Below the pieces are notes generated by a model, which was given only the letters and a program-made list of their open reading frames with translations, was not told where the DNA came from and ran no database searches. Positions 9,612 to 18,567 of a DNA stretch of 64,000 nt are shown here, one piece after another. Location of the stretch: positions 25,705 to 89,704 of the forward strand of contig JAURWS010000029.1 in the NCBI GenBank assembly GCA_030654835.1, read 5' to 3'. Made by a program: the position numbers and the translations under genes. Each line of letters opens with the position of its first letter. Within the stretch, counting starts at the first letter, position 1. Source of the DNA: Gammaproteobacteria bacterium (GTDB lineage: Bacteria; Pseudomonadota; Gammaproteobacteria; Pseudomonadales; Pseudohongiellaceae).

Positions 9612-9863
9612 ACTCTCTCACTCCCCCTGGCGCCTCTATCTGGCTGAACCAGGGACCTAAAATGTCTGATGAAAAATTCAGCCGTGCGCTCGCGGCGACG
9701 GCACGCGGCATTATGCTCAATCAGCATTCAAAGCGCAAAGCGAGGCGCAGACCCGACGGCCATTGCCGTTGAGAAGGGCCTAGGGCGGGGTTCGGCACAC
9801 TGAACCGGTTGTCGACCCGGCGTGCGGAATTTCATGGCGGGGTTGTCTATCGTTGAAGGGGGA

Positions 9864-10058
9864 TCAAATCAAGCGGAGCCAACGATTGCCCGTGCCGCGA
9901 CAGACCTGGCAGGCTTGTATCGGCGACGCCTTGCCGGTTCCTTCACAACTGCGACAGACATCCTGATAAGGCTTCTTCAAAATGGCCAGCAGCTCTCTGT
10001 AAGCCTGCGCATTGCGGCCTTGGGCATTCACTGTCAGTTGTCTATCCGCAATGATCAT
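9864..10058 (-). CDS. Small DnaJ-type zinc-finger protein
   Basis: The product has 64 residues. Two CxxCxGxG motifs, CRSCEGTG and CQVCRGTG, lie 12 residues apart and form one zinc-binding centre as in the cysteine-rich domain of DnaJ. There is no J-domain. The N-terminal half (MIIADRQLTVNAQGRNAQAY) has no recognised motif. AGGAG lies 7 nt before the ATG, strong support for translation of so short a gene. It is divergent from the CoA-transferase at 10175 and about 250 nt from ETF-QO. Stand-alone proteins of this type are known in proteobacteria, but I know no function for this one; a chaperone or redox-adaptor role is inference only. Confidence 0.75.
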   Translation of the reverse strand: MIIADRQLTVNAQGRNAQAYRELLAILKKPYQDVCRSCEGTGKASPIQACQVCRGTGNRWLRLI

Positions 10059-10174
10059 GGCGCGACTCCTCTTCCGACGAACTCATTGACGACTGCATTA
10101 TGTCGCGCTTCTCGGGCAGCTGTTGTTAACATGTTCACAATTTCAAAAATACAATTGCATGGGGATTTGCGCGA

Positions 10175-11359
10175 ATGAACAGGGTTCTCGATGGAATCAG
10201 GGTGCTCGACTTCGGGCGCTATATTGCCGGCCCGTTTTGCGCCAGTCTGCTGGCGGATCTGGGCGCTGAAGTCATCCGCATCGAGAAGGTGCAAGGCAGC
10301 GAAGATCGCTTTCTCTCCCCCATCACACCACAGGGCGACGGGGCGCTGTTCATGCAGATGGGCCGCAACAAGCTGGGGATGACCCTCAACCCCATGAAGC
10401 CGCAGGGACAGGAGATTGTGCGCCGTCTCGTCGCCACCGCCGATGTCGTCGTCGCCAATCTGCCGCCGGACACCCTGCAGGCCATGGGCCTGGACTACGA
10501 CAGTCTCAAGGCCATCCGCCCGGACATCATCCTCACCATGATCTCCGCGTTCGGCAGTGGCGGACCTTACAGCAATCGCGTCGGTTTCGATGGCCTTGGG
10601 CAGGCGATGTCCGGCGCCATGTACATGTCGGGAACGCCGGAACAACCCGCCAAGTCCTACACCCCGTTCGTCGACTATGGCACTGCCAGCCTCAGCGCCT
10701 TCGGGACCATGGCGGCCCTGCTGGAGCGCCAGAAAACCGGACGCGGTCAAGTCGTCGAGGCAGCGTTGCTCAACACTGCGCTGACCTTCATGAACGGGAC
10801 GCTCATTGAGCAGGACGCCATCGCGGTGAATCGCACGGCAACGCTCAACCGCTCGCAGACCTCAGCGCCTTCCGATACTTTCAAAACCCGCGACGGCTGG
10901 GTGCTGGTGCAGAGCGTCGGTGGTCCGTTGTTCGAACGCTGGGTGGCCTTGATGGGCGAACCGCACTGGCTGGACGATCCACGCTTCAAGGATGACATCA
11001 GTCGTGGTGACAACGGCACCATCATCAGCGAGCGGCTCGCCCGCTGGTGTGCGGAGCGCAGCAGCGCCGAGGTGCTGGCAGAGATGGAAGAGGCAAGATT
11101 GCCAGCAGGACCAGTGATGTCTCCCCAGAATGTGCTCGATGATCCGCACGTGGCGGCCGCCGCAATGCTGCAGCGCATCGATTATCCCGGTCTACCCCAC
11201 CCGGCGCCGGTGATGAAACCGCCAGTGAGCTTGTCGCTGACGCCAGCCTCGATCCGTCATCGAGCACCGACGCTGGGCGAGCATACCGACCAGATTCTGG
11301 GGGAGCTGGGTTACTCGGCGGAAGAGATCACGGCGCTGCGCAGCGCCAGAGTCGTCTGA
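10175..11359 (+). CDS. CaiB/BaiF family CoA-transferase (first copy)
   Basis: The product has 394 residues, the standard length for family III CoA-transferases, which move CoA between carboxylic acids through an aspartyl-CoA anhydride. The N-terminus VLDGIRVLDFGRYIAGPFC and DLGAEVIRIEKVQGSEDR are characteristic. The likely nucleophile is the Asp in YTPFVDYGTASLSAFG. Later motifs are GRGQVVEAALL and LPAGPVMSPQNVLDDPHVAA. The donor and acceptor acids are not predictable. A weak GGGG precedes the ATG at 10175. It is only 31% of the window's CoA-transfer capacity, since a second, divergent paralogue lies at 23838-25043. The gene is convergent with the nitroreductase, separated by a hairpin. Confidence 0.93.
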   Translation: MNRVLDGIRVLDFGRYIAGPFCASLLADLGAEVIRIEKVQGSEDRFLSPITPQGDGALFMQMGRNKLGMTLNPMKPQGQEIVRRLVATADVVVANLPPDTLQAMGLDYDSLKAIRPDIILTMISAFGSGGPYSNRVGFDGLGQAMSGAMYMSGTPEQPAKSYTPFVDYGTASLSAFGTMAALLERQKTGRGQVVEAALLNTALTFMNGTLIEQDAIAVNRTATLNRSQTSAPSDTFKTRDGWVLVQSVGGPLFERWVALMGEPHWLDDPRFKDDISRGDNGTIISERLARWCAERSSAEVLAEMEEARLPAGPVMSPQNVLDDPHVAAAAMLQRIDYPGLPHPAPVMKPPVSLSLTPASIRHRAPTLGEHTDQILGELGYSAEEITALRSARVV

Positions 11360-11381
11360 TCGACCTGTTGTGCAGGTCGAT
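11359..11381. terminator. Hairpin between convergent genes
   Basis: A perfect 9-bp inverted repeat, ATCGACCTG and CAGGTCGAT, has a 5-nt loop and begins at the stop of the CoA-transferase, 12 nt before the nitroreductase end. Its symmetry would serve both convergent genes. There is no T-run on either side, so it is not a textbook intrinsic terminator. Confidence 0.45.
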
Positions 11382-11392
11382 TAACGAACCGA

Positions 11393-12130
11393 TCAACGCA
11401 TCGTGAAACCCTGCTCGGCGAGAAACTGCCGCATGTGCGGACGCGCCTTCTCACTCAGCAATGAGGCCACCTGTTCGCTCCAGCAGATGCCGTGGCCGCC
11501 GCCGGTGCGTTGCCGGTAATACTCCCGCACCTGTTCGTCATAGACCGCGATCTGCTCCGCATCGCCCTCCTCGCCATAGACATCCTCCTTGAGTATGACC
11601 TGCAGCGGCAAACGCGGTTTGATCTCGGGGTTCTGGTCGGGATAACCAAGACACAACCCGAACACAGGGTACACGCCTTGGGGCAATTGCAAGAGATCAG
11701 AGACCTCGCGAGGATTGTTGCGGATGCCGCCGATGTAGCAGATGCCAAGCCCTGCGGACTCTGCCGCCACCACGATGTTCTGCGCCATCAGCGCGACATC
11801 GACGGTGGCGATGATGAAGTGTTCGGTGAAGTCGCCAGCAAAGGGTTTGTCGTATTGACGGCAGGCGTTGCCGGGCCGTTGCAGGTCTGCACAGAACACC
11901 AGAAATTCTGCCGCCGTTTCCACATAGGCCTGATTACCGGCGTACACCGCCAGCTTGCGGCGGCTCTCCGGATTGCGCACACGGATGATGGTGGCGCCCT
12001 GCAGGAAGCTGGACGTGGCGGCCGCCTGCCCGGCACGCAGCAACTGCTCCAGCAACTCCGGCGCGATGGGCTGCGTGGTGTACTTGCGAATGCTGCGATG
12101 AGACATCAGGAGATCGAGCACTGGATTCAT
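11393..12130 (-). CDS. NfsA-type NADPH nitroreductase / flavin reductase
   Basis: The product has 245 residues, the usual size of NfsA/Frp enzymes, which carry FMN and reduce nitroaromatics, quinones or free flavin with NAD(P)H. The FMN-binding start LMSHRSIRKYTTQPI, the middle FIIATVDVALMAQNIVVAAE, and GLGICYIGGIRNNP with VFGLCLGYPDQNPEIKPRLP are all typical of NfsA. It overlaps the stop of the upstream beta-lactamase-like gene by 4 nt (ATGA), so the two are translationally coupled. The physiological substrate is unknown; the coupling to a serine hydrolase may be incidental. Confidence 0.93.
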   Translation of the reverse strand: MNPVLDLLMSHRSIRKYTTQPIAPELLEQLLRAGQAAATSSFLQGATIIRVRNPESRRKLAVYAGNQAYVETAAEFLVFCADLQRPGNACRQYDKPFAGDFTEHFIIATVDVALMAQNIVVAAESAGLGICYIGGIRNNPREVSDLLQLPQGVYPVFGLCLGYPDQNPEIKPRLPLQVILKEDVYGEEGDAEQIAVYDEQVREYYRQRTGGGHGICWSEQVASLLSEKARPHMRQFLAEQGFTMR

Positions 12131-13293
12131 GGGGCGTCCTCCGCATCTGTGGGCATGACCGTATCGAGAAACATGGGCACGACGTCGTTGGCGACCGGGG
12201 TCTCGGCATTGAACAGCACCACCATGGCGATATCCAGCTCCGGCACCAGGACTACCTCGGAACGAAAGCCGCGCACGCCACCGCCGTGGTGAATCACGCG
12301 GCGACCGCCGTAATCAAAGACCCTCCAGCCCAGTCCATACCAGGCTTTCTCCAGTCGGGGCCAGCGATTGAAATAGTTGCCGCTGGGCGTCTCGACGACC
12401 GGCGCGTGCTGTTCTTTGAGTACCTCGGGTGGCAACACTGCGGGAAAGGCACCGAGATTGGCCTGCGCCCACAGCATCATGTCCTCGACACTGGCGTTGA
12501 CGCCCGCCGCAGGGCCGACGGTGTAATATGCGGCATTGGTGGTGGCGACCCGCCAGTGCTCGCCTCCGAATTGATGCGGCGCGCTGACATTGTCGTGGCC
12601 CGCATATCCTTCCAGGCCAAGAGAGGCGTTCTTCATACCTAACGGCGTAAGAATTCGCGTCTGCACGAACTCCTCATAAGTCTGGTGCTCGGAAGCCTCC
12701 ACCACATCGGAGACCAGCGAGAACACTACATTCTGATAGCCATAGCAACTACCGGGCGGGCACACGGTGGGGATTTCCTGAAACTTCTCCTGAATCTTGT
12801 CATAGGCCACCCCGGCGTCCAGCATGTTCGAGTAGGCATGGGGCATCAAGCCGGTGGTATGACTCAGCACATGGCGCAGCGTCATGTCCTTGCTGGTCGG
12901 TTCGGTGCCGATGTGATACTGCGGCAGCAAGGTGATCAACGGCGTATCCCATTGCTGCTTGTGGTCATGCACCAGCAGCGCCGCCACCGCACCGGCGAAG
13001 GTCTTGGAGACTGAGGCAATGCGAAACACCGTCTGCGCATTGACAGGCGCCACGCTATCCCTCGATCTCACACCCCACGTCTGCACATCCAGCACCTTGT
13101 CCGCTGTCACGATGCCCATGGCGACGCCGGGAATTCCACGAGTGCTGATCTCGCCCTCCAACCACTGTTCGAAAGTGCCAAAGTCGGTGCCGGGAGACGT
13201 CTGCTCCTGGGCGATCAGGGGAATCGGGGAAACGAAAGTCAGCGAAAGGACTGTCGTCAAGAGCAGGGTCAGGCGGCAGGTCAGTAGGGTCAT
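12127..13293 (-). CDS. Class C beta-lactamase-like serine hydrolase
   Basis: The product has 388 residues and a signal peptide (MTLLTCRLTLLLTTVLSLTF, cleavage probably after LIAQ). It has the three active-site motifs of the serine beta-lactamase/DD-peptidase fold: SVSK in FRIASVSKTFAGAVA, YQN in GSCYGYQNVVFSLV, and HHGG in RRVIHHGGGVRGF, which replaces the KTG box. HHGG is common in the esterase/peptidase branch, so true beta-lactamase activity is not implied. The open frame extends to 13455, but that extension runs through the degQ terminator at 13391-13432, so the ATG at 13293, which begins the signal peptide, is chosen. No strong ribosome site is seen. Confidence 0.88.
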   Translation of the reverse strand: MTLLTCRLTLLLTTVLSLTFVSPIPLIAQEQTSPGTDFGTFEQWLEGEISTRGIPGVAMGIVTADKVLDVQTWGVRSRDSVAPVNAQTVFRIASVSKTFAGAVAALLVHDHKQQWDTPLITLLPQYHIGTEPTSKDMTLRHVLSHTTGLMPHAYSNMLDAGVAYDKIQEKFQEIPTVCPPGSCYGYQNVVFSLVSDVVEASEHQTYEEFVQTRILTPLGMKNASLGLEGYAGHDNVSAPHQFGGEHWRVATTNAAYYTVGPAAGVNASVEDMMLWAQANLGAFPAVLPPEVLKEQHAPVVETPSGNYFNRWPRLEKAWYGLGWRVFDYGGRRVIHHGGGVRGFRSEVVLVPELDIAMVVLFNAETPVANDVVPMFLDTVMPTDAEDAP

Positions 13294-13390
13294 GGAAACC
13301 AAGAGTGCTCCCCGGGAATCAGCGAGATTGGCGATGCGGGTTGGTGAAAATCGGTTGGCGCTGGAAAATAGCATGTTGGCGAGCAATTGC

Positions 13391-13432
13391 AAAAACAAAA
13401 AAAAAGCCGATCGGAGTTTCCCCGCGATCGGC
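13391..13432 (-). terminator. Intrinsic terminator of the DegQ/DegP protease gene
   Basis: On the minus strand an 8-bp stem, GCCGATCG and CGATCGGC, with an 11-nt loop is followed by a T-rich run with nine consecutive T. It lies about 105 nt after the protease stop. Confidence 0.85.
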
Positions 13433-13536
13433 CAAAGGTAGGCACCGTCTTGCAAAACCTTCCTGCTTCAAACTCTCTAAAACCGTCGTACTTGAACTGC
13501 GTCTGCTGGTTGCTACGAATCACGCCTGTGTGTGGA

Positions 13537-15015
13537 TCAGGAGAGGATGACCAGCAGCTGCCGATTCTCGCGCAACACACCCAGCACGGTGACCTGCGAA
13601 TCCTCGGAGATCAGGGCATTGAACTCACCGAGCGTGGTCACCGCATTGCGATTGATCTCCTGGATGATGTCGCCAGGACGCAGACCAGCACGAAACGCCG
13701 GACTTTGTTCGTCGACCTCCAGCACCTCGACCCCGGCACTCACGCCGGTGGCTCTGGCGATGGTGCCGGAAGGATCCAGTGTACTCAGCCGGGCCCCCTG
13801 GAAATCCGGCTCATTAAGCCCTCTGCCCTCCTCGGCATCGGTCTGCGCGGCAGCCACGCTGCGATCCTCGCCGCCAATCACGGCCTTGATCTGCTCTCTG
13901 TTGCCGTCGCGGAACAGCACCAGACCTACTTCTTCACTGCGACGCAGCAGACCGACGATGTTGCGCAACTCGCGACCGCTCTCGACCTTGCGGCCCGCGA
14001 TCTCGACGATCACATCGGACACCTGGATACCGGCCGCCTCTGCCGCACTGCCAGGGACCACGCTGGTGACCAGGGCGCCCTTGCCGGCACCGGTCTTGAG
14101 GGTAGATTCCATGGCACTGGTCAGGTCCTGAATCTGCACCCCGAGTTGGCCGCGACGCACTTCACCGTCGCGCTCCAAATGTGTCATTACAGCGGCAATC
14201 ATGTCCACCGGCACGGCAAACGCGATCCCCGCGCTGGAGCCACTGCCGCTGATGATGGCGGTGTTGATGCCGATCAACCGTCCTTCAAGATCGACCAGCG
14301 CACCGCCAGAGTTGCCAACGTTGATGGCGGCATCAGTCTGAATGAAGTCTTCGTAGTTCTCATTGTTCAGCCCGCCGCGTCCCAGTGCGCTGACGATGCC
14401 AGAAGTGACAGTCTGACCAATGCCGAAGGGGTTGCCGATAGCCACGACGTAATCGCCGACGCGCAGATTGTCGATATTGGCAAAGTTCAATGCCTGCAGC
14501 CCATCAGCCTCGATCTGCAGCAGGGCGACATCCGTACTGGCGTCACTGCCGATCAGCTTGGCCTGATATTCCCGGCCATCCTGCAGCGCGACAGTGATTT
14601 CGTCGGCGTTGTCGATGACGTGGTGGTTGGTCACGATATAGCCCTTGGCGGCGTCAACGATCACTCCTGACCCCGTGCCTCTGACCTCTCCGCCAGGACT
14701 ATTGCCGCCAGACTCATTGCCCCCGCGACCGTTGCCTCGCGGCAGATCGGGCGGCACCTGTCCGTCCGGATTATTGAAGAAGCGACGCAACTCCTCCTCG
14801 TTGAAATAGCGCAGTTGCTCCGGCGCCGCTGCCTGCTGTGAGGTAGAGACAATCACCACAGCGGGAGTGACGTTCTCCAGCATGGGGGCCAATGACGGCA
14901 CACCGCCATTGCTCGCCTCTTCACTCAATGCCTGGACTTTCGAAACACCCAGGTCGGCAACACCCAAGCCCGTCATGGACACCAGAATCAAACTGACTGC
15001 CAGCAACTTCTTCAT
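13537..15015 (-). CDS. Periplasmic Do-family serine endoprotease (DegQ/DegP/MucD type)
   Basis: The product has 492 residues. It degrades or refolds misfolded periplasmic proteins. After the signal peptide MKKLLAVSLILVSMTGLGVA comes a Q/G-rich linker (about 80-115), then the trypsin fold with the triad His in YIVTNHHVID, Asp in GSDASTDVALLQI and Ser in NVGNSGGALVD. Two PDZ domains follow (RRGQLGVQIQDLTSAMES and GVEVLEVDEQSPAFRAGLRP). AGGAGG lies 8 nt before the ATG at 15015, which rules out the start 57 nt upstream. The gene is divergent from a ToxR-like regulator, and an envelope-stress connection between them is possible. Whether it is the degP, degQ or mucD orthologue cannot be decided here. 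Confidence 0.95.
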   Translation of the reverse strand: MKKLLAVSLILVSMTGLGVADLGVSKVQALSEEASNGGVPSLAPMLENVTPAVVIVSTSQQAAAPEQLRYFNEEELRRFFNNPDGQVPPDLPRGNGRGGNESGGNSPGGEVRGTGSGVIVDAAKGYIVTNHHVIDNADEITVALQDGREYQAKLIGSDASTDVALLQIEADGLQALNFANIDNLRVGDYVVAIGNPFGIGQTVTSGIVSALGRGGLNNENYEDFIQTDAAINVGNSGGALVDLEGRLIGINTAIISGSGSSAGIAFAVPVDMIAAVMTHLERDGEVRRGQLGVQIQDLTSAMESTLKTGAGKGALVTSVVPGSAAEAAGIQVSDVIVEIAGRKVESGRELRNIVGLLRRSEEVGLVLFRDGNREQIKAVIGGEDRSVAAAQTDAEEGRGLNEPDFQGARLSTLDPSGTIARATGVSAGVEVLEVDEQSPAFRAGLRPGDIIQEINRNAVTTLGEFNALISEDSQVTVLGVLRENRQLLVILS

Positions 15016-15228
15016 CTTCGAGTCCTCCTGTTTAAGCGGTGACGGCGTCCGCCGCACCTTGCATGAGGCCAATCTAGGGAGAGAGCGAGAAAAAAACCTG
15101 AGGAAGGCGTGAATTTAATATCCAGAAAAGGTGAAGAATACGCCGGGGGCAGCGCGCCTCCTGGAAATTCGTCTAAAATCGCGACAGGAGTTCCGTTAAA
15201 CGTGCGTACAAACAGAGGTATACAAAAT

Positions 15229-15262
15229 GTCGCTTGAATTTGAACACAAGCGACCTTATAGA
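15229..15262 (+). promoter_or_regulatory. Promoter with inverted-repeat operator upstream of the ToxR-like regulator
   Basis: A -35 TTGAAT (15234-15239) and -10 TATAGA (15257-15262) are separated by 17 nt. A perfect 8-bp inverted repeat, GTCGCTTG and CAAGCGAC (15229-15254, 10-nt spacer), overlaps the -35 and spacer, so a bound dimer would block polymerase. The rest of the 307-nt divergent intergenic region (15016-15322) shows nothing else I recognise. Confidence 0.5.
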
Positions 15263-15322
15263 TGTCCAAGCGGATAAGGGTTTCCAAACACGTACAAGAG
15301 TCAGGCAGGACAGGGGTAAATC

Positions 15323-16459
15323 ATGAACAGCAAGGGTGCTGAAAAAACTGCAGAACCGGTAGCGCAACACTCCGCGCTGAATGCGGGCGGATGTCCGGCT
15401 GCACGGGCGCTGGCTTTTTGTCTGGATGGCTGGCTGGTCAAGCCTGACAGCAATGAACTGATCGACCTGGGCAGTCAGAGCTCTGGCAATCAGCAGCGCC
15501 GTTCGCTGGAGCCGCGCCTGATGCATCTGCTGAGCCTGCTCGCCGCCGCCCCGCAGCGGGTATTCAGCCGCGAAGAACTCATGAGTCACCTGTGGCCACG
15601 GGTCATCGTCAACGAGAACTCTCTGACGCGAGCAGTTTCCGAGCTGCGTAAACAGCTTGCGCTGCCGGGCAGCACCACCCGCTTCATCGATACCATTCCC
15701 AAGACCGGCTACCGCCTGTCCGCTGACTGCAAGGTGCGGGAATATGTCGAGCCTGTCTGCCAACCTGTCAGCGCAGCTGCAGGCCGCTGGCCGACATTCA
15801 TGACTTCTGCCAGAGGCGTCGCACTGGCTGCGACGTTCGCTGTCACCGCCGTGCTGCTGAGCAGCCTGCAACTGCCCTTCTCCAATCCGGATGCCAGCGA
15901 AGGTGCGATTGCGCTGGCCGACATCCACGTCAGCAGTCAGGCCGCTTTCGATGCACTTCTCGACGGACGCCTGGAGACGGTTGCCGCCCAGAGCAGCAGT
16001 CAGAATGGTGAGATGCTCGTGGAGATCGAAAAGCTGGATGCCACGCAGCCGGTGGTCTCCAGAGACGGCGGTCTGTTTGCCTATATCCGGCATCACGATC
16101 AGGGTTCCAGCCTGATCCTCGGCTCCACGCAACTGCCCAGTTCGCCAATCACCGTGTTCACCACAGAAGATGCCATCTACAACCTGCAGTGGTCACCTAT
16201 CGAACGCGCCCTGCTGTTTGCCCAGAGCCCGCGCATCACCACTATCACCACCTCAGCCATGCTGCCGCTCGACGAACAGGCCAGTCTGGTGCTCTTCGAT
16301 CTGGACAGTTTTACGACACGCGTGCTCTTCGGGCCAGGCAGTCACAGCGCCGAACGTGAAGGCAATACCACCACTCCCGCCGACGACGTCAATCACAACG
16401 ACGCCGCGCGCGGCTTCAAGCTGACGGCACTGGCGCGCTCGCTGGACTGGCTGTCCTGA
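15323..16459 (+). CDS. Membrane-anchored winged-helix regulator (ToxR/CadC type)
   Basis: The product has 378 residues. Residues about 30-130 form an OmpR/PhoB-type winged helix (RSLEPRLMHLLSLLAAAPQR, SREELMSHLWPRVIVNENSL, FIDTIPKTGYRLSA) with no receiver domain. A single membrane segment follows at about 163-187 (ARGVALAATFAVTAVLLSSL), then a roughly 190-residue periplasmic part with LDATQPVVSRDGGLFAYI and LQWSPIERALLFAQ, which look like beta-propeller (TolB/WD40-like) repeats. This one-component layout senses a periplasmic signal and binds DNA directly. AGGGG lies before the ATG. It is divergent from the DegQ/DegP gene, a candidate target. The inducer is unknown. Confidence 0.85.
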   Translation: MNSKGAEKTAEPVAQHSALNAGGCPAARALAFCLDGWLVKPDSNELIDLGSQSSGNQQRRSLEPRLMHLLSLLAAAPQRVFSREELMSHLWPRVIVNENSLTRAVSELRKQLALPGSTTRFIDTIPKTGYRLSADCKVREYVEPVCQPVSAAAGRWPTFMTSARGVALAATFAVTAVLLSSLQLPFSNPDASEGAIALADIHVSSQAAFDALLDGRLETVAAQSSSQNGEMLVEIEKLDATQPVVSRDGGLFAYIRHHDQGSSLILGSTQLPSSPITVFTTEDAIYNLQWSPIERALLFAQSPRITTITTSAMLPLDEQASLVLFDLDSFTTRVLFGPGSHSAEREGNTTTPADDVNHNDAARGFKLTALARSLDWLS

Positions 16460-16528
16460 TCAATCCCAATCAACGGCGCCGCCCGGATCAGTGTCCGGTC
16501 AGGTCGGGTCGGATTGAATGCCCTCTTG

Positions 16529-17749
16529 TTACTTCTCGTATCTGGCCAATTCGGCCCGGGCCACGACGCGGCGATGCACCTCGTCGGGACCATCCGCCAG
16601 TCGCAGCGTACGCTGACTGGTCCACAACGCCGCCAGCGGGAAGTCCTGAGACACTCCTGCAGCGCCATGCATCTGAATGGCACGATCTATTACACGCAGA
16701 GCCATGTTCGGCACCGCCACCTTGATCTGCGAAATCGCGTCGCGGGCAGCCTTGTTGCCGATGGTGTCCATCAGGTATGCCGCTTTGAAAACCAGCAGGC
16801 GACACATCTCGATCTCGATGCGGCTGTCGGCGATGGCGTCATAGTTGCCACCGAGTTCGGCCAGCGGTTTGCCGAAAGCCTGACGGCTAAGGGAACGTTC
16901 ACACATCAGTTGCAGCGCCTTCTCCGCCGCTCCGATGGACCGCATGCAATGGTGGATGCGGCCTGGCCCGAGACGCCCCTGAGAAATCTCGAAGCCGCGA
17001 CCACGGCCGAGGATGATGTTCTTCTTCGGCACACGGACATTGTCATAGCGAATGTGCATGTGGCCGTGCGGGGCATCATCGCGCCCGAACACTTCCATCG
17101 CCCTGACAACCCCTACACCGAGCGTGTCCATGGGAACCAGAATTTGCGACTGCCGGTTGTATTTCGGAGCGTCCGGGTCCGTGACCACCATGACGATCAT
17201 GATCTTGCAGCGCTTGTCACCCGCGCCGGAAATATAGAATTTCTCTCCGTTGATGACCCAGTCGTCGCAGTCGAGCACCGCCGTGGTGGCGATATTGGTC
17301 GCGTCGGACGAGGCAACATCCGGCTCGCTCATGGCGAAGGCCGAACGGATCGTGCCGGCCAGCAGCGGCTTCAGCCACTGCTCCTTCTGTTCCTCGGAAC
17401 CGTAGCGCTCCAATACTTCCATGTTGCCGGTGTCAGGTGCGCTGCAATTGAACGCTTCGGAAGCCAGACGGCTGCGCCCCATGATCTCGGCCAAGTGGGC
17501 ATACTCAAGGTTGGTGATGCCAGCGCCGCCCTGGCTTCTGGGCAGGAAGAAATTCCACAGCCCCAGTGCCCGCGCTTTCTGCTTCAGCCCTTCCATGATC
17601 TCTTCCTGGCGCGGGGTGTGCGACCAGCGGTCCCCGACGGCGATATCAGCATGGTAATCATGCTCGACGGCGGCCACGTCCACTTCCACGAAGCGACGAA
17701 TCTTCTCGCGAATCTCGACCATCTCTGCCGACAGGCCCAGGTCCATCAT
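16529..17749 (-). CDS. Acyl-CoA dehydrogenase (ACAD10/11-like)
   Basis: The product has 406 residues. It should oxidise an acyl-CoA to the 2-enoyl-CoA, passing electrons to ETF and on to the ETF-QO encoded at 7944. Motifs are FAMSEPDVASSDATNIATTA, WVINGEKFYISGAGD, RQAFGKPLAELGGNY and the C-terminal QMHGAAGVSQDFPLA. The active-site region reads LADGPDEVH, where Asp replaces the usual EGT glutamate, a mark of the ACAD10/11 subgroup. A TTG at 17764 would add five residues, but GGAG lies 9 nt before the ATG at 17749. It is followed on the same strand by nothing close, and is preceded by two SDR genes with the same orientation, suggesting a catabolic cluster. Confidence 0.94.
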   Translation of the reverse strand: MMDLGLSAEMVEIREKIRRFVEVDVAAVEHDYHADIAVGDRWSHTPRQEEIMEGLKQKARALGLWNFFLPRSQGGAGITNLEYAHLAEIMGRSRLASEAFNCSAPDTGNMEVLERYGSEEQKEQWLKPLLAGTIRSAFAMSEPDVASSDATNIATTAVLDCDDWVINGEKFYISGAGDKRCKIMIVMVVTDPDAPKYNRQSQILVPMDTLGVGVVRAMEVFGRDDAPHGHMHIRYDNVRVPKKNIILGRGRGFEISQGRLGPGRIHHCMRSIGAAEKALQLMCERSLSRQAFGKPLAELGGNYDAIADSRIEIEMCRLLVFKAAYLMDTIGNKAARDAISQIKVAVPNMALRVIDRAIQMHGAAGVSQDFPLAALWTSQRTLRLADGPDEVHRRVVARAELARYEK

Positions 17750-17797
17750 GTTCTCAGTCTCCAACCATGTTCAAAGTGACAGCTTCAATGTGATGCA

Positions 17798-18562
17798 TTA
17801 ACCGGCAATAGTCCCGCCGCCATCGATGACCAGCGTCTGCCCGGTGGTAAAACTGCCCGCCTCGGACGCCAGAAAGATAGCGGCGCCAGCGATCTCATCG
17901 GGCTCGCCGATGCGGCGCAACGGATACTTTGCGACGGTGGCGGCATAGGTTTCGGGATTCTCCCAGAGGGCGCGGGCAAAGTCGGTGCGTACCAGCCCCG
18001 GCGCGATGCAGTTGACGCGGATATTCTTTGGTCCCCACTCGACGGCGAGGTTGCGGGCCATCTGCATATCCGCCGCTTTGGAAATGCCATAGGCACCGAG
18101 GACTGTGCTGCCTTTGAGCCCGGCGATGGAGGATACGATGATTACCGCCCCTCCTCCCCTGGCCGCCATGCCTGGCAGAACCAACTGGCAGAGACGGTGA
18201 GCACTCCCGATGTTGGCATTCATGATCTTGTCGAATGCCTCATCGGGAATGTCCTGCGAAGAACCGTAATACGGATTCAACGCCGCATTACACACCAGAA
18301 TATCAATGCCGCCGAAATGCGCCGTGGTCTTCTCGACCAGCATCCGCAACTGCTCCTTGTAATTGATATTGCAGGCGATCGCGACCGCCACGCCTCCTTC
18401 TGCATTGATAAGATCAGCCACCTCTTCGCAGGCCTGCTGATTCCTGCTGGAGATAACCACGTGTGCGCCGACTTGCGCCATGCGCCTGGCAATTGCCAGA
18501 CCAATGCCCTTGGTTGAGCCCGTTATCAATGCCACTTTCCCTGCCAGATTGAATAAGCTCAC
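17798..18562 (-). CDS. Short-chain dehydrogenase/reductase (first copy)
   Basis: The product has 254 residues. It has the Rossmann nucleotide site ALITGSTKGIGLAIA, the NAG-like turn CNAALNPYYG, the catalytic Ser in IIVSSIAGLKG, YGISK (Tyr and Lys), and the C-terminal TGQTLVIDGGGT. Substrate unknown. I choose the GTG at 18562 (MSLFNLAGKVALITG, family-typical length); the run of G just upstream acts as its ribosome site. An ATG at 18592 would place a 12-G run inside the coding region and has no ribosome site. It is followed by the acyl-CoA dehydrogenase 48 nt downstream on the same strand, so the two may be cotranscribed in a fatty-acid or related catabolic pathway. Confidence 0.92.
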   Translation of the reverse strand: MSLFNLAGKVALITGSTKGIGLAIARRMAQVGAHVVISSRNQQACEEVADLINAEGGVAVAIACNINYKEQLRMLVEKTTAHFGGIDILVCNAALNPYYGSSQDIPDEAFDKIMNANIGSAHRLCQLVLPGMAARGGGAVIIVSSIAGLKGSTVLGAYGISKAADMQMARNLAVEWGPKNIRVNCIAPGLVRTDFARALWENPETYAATVAKYPLRRIGEPDEIAGAAIFLASEAGSFTTGQTLVIDGGGTIAG

Positions 18563-18567
18563 CTCGT

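Noticed and set aside
9662..9772. 36-residue Arg-rich ORF (MSDEKFSRALAATARGIMLN...) with AGGGA 6 nt upstream
   Set aside because: The ribosome site is plausible, but the ORF is too short and has no motif or recognisable context; chance is equally likely.
16514..17779. Plus-strand open frame of 421 codons opposite the acyl-CoA dehydrogenase
   Set aside because: It mirrors the entire acyl-CoA dehydrogenase, has low-complexity His/Arg-rich composition and no recognisable motif. Long antisense frames are expected opposite GC-rich codons.
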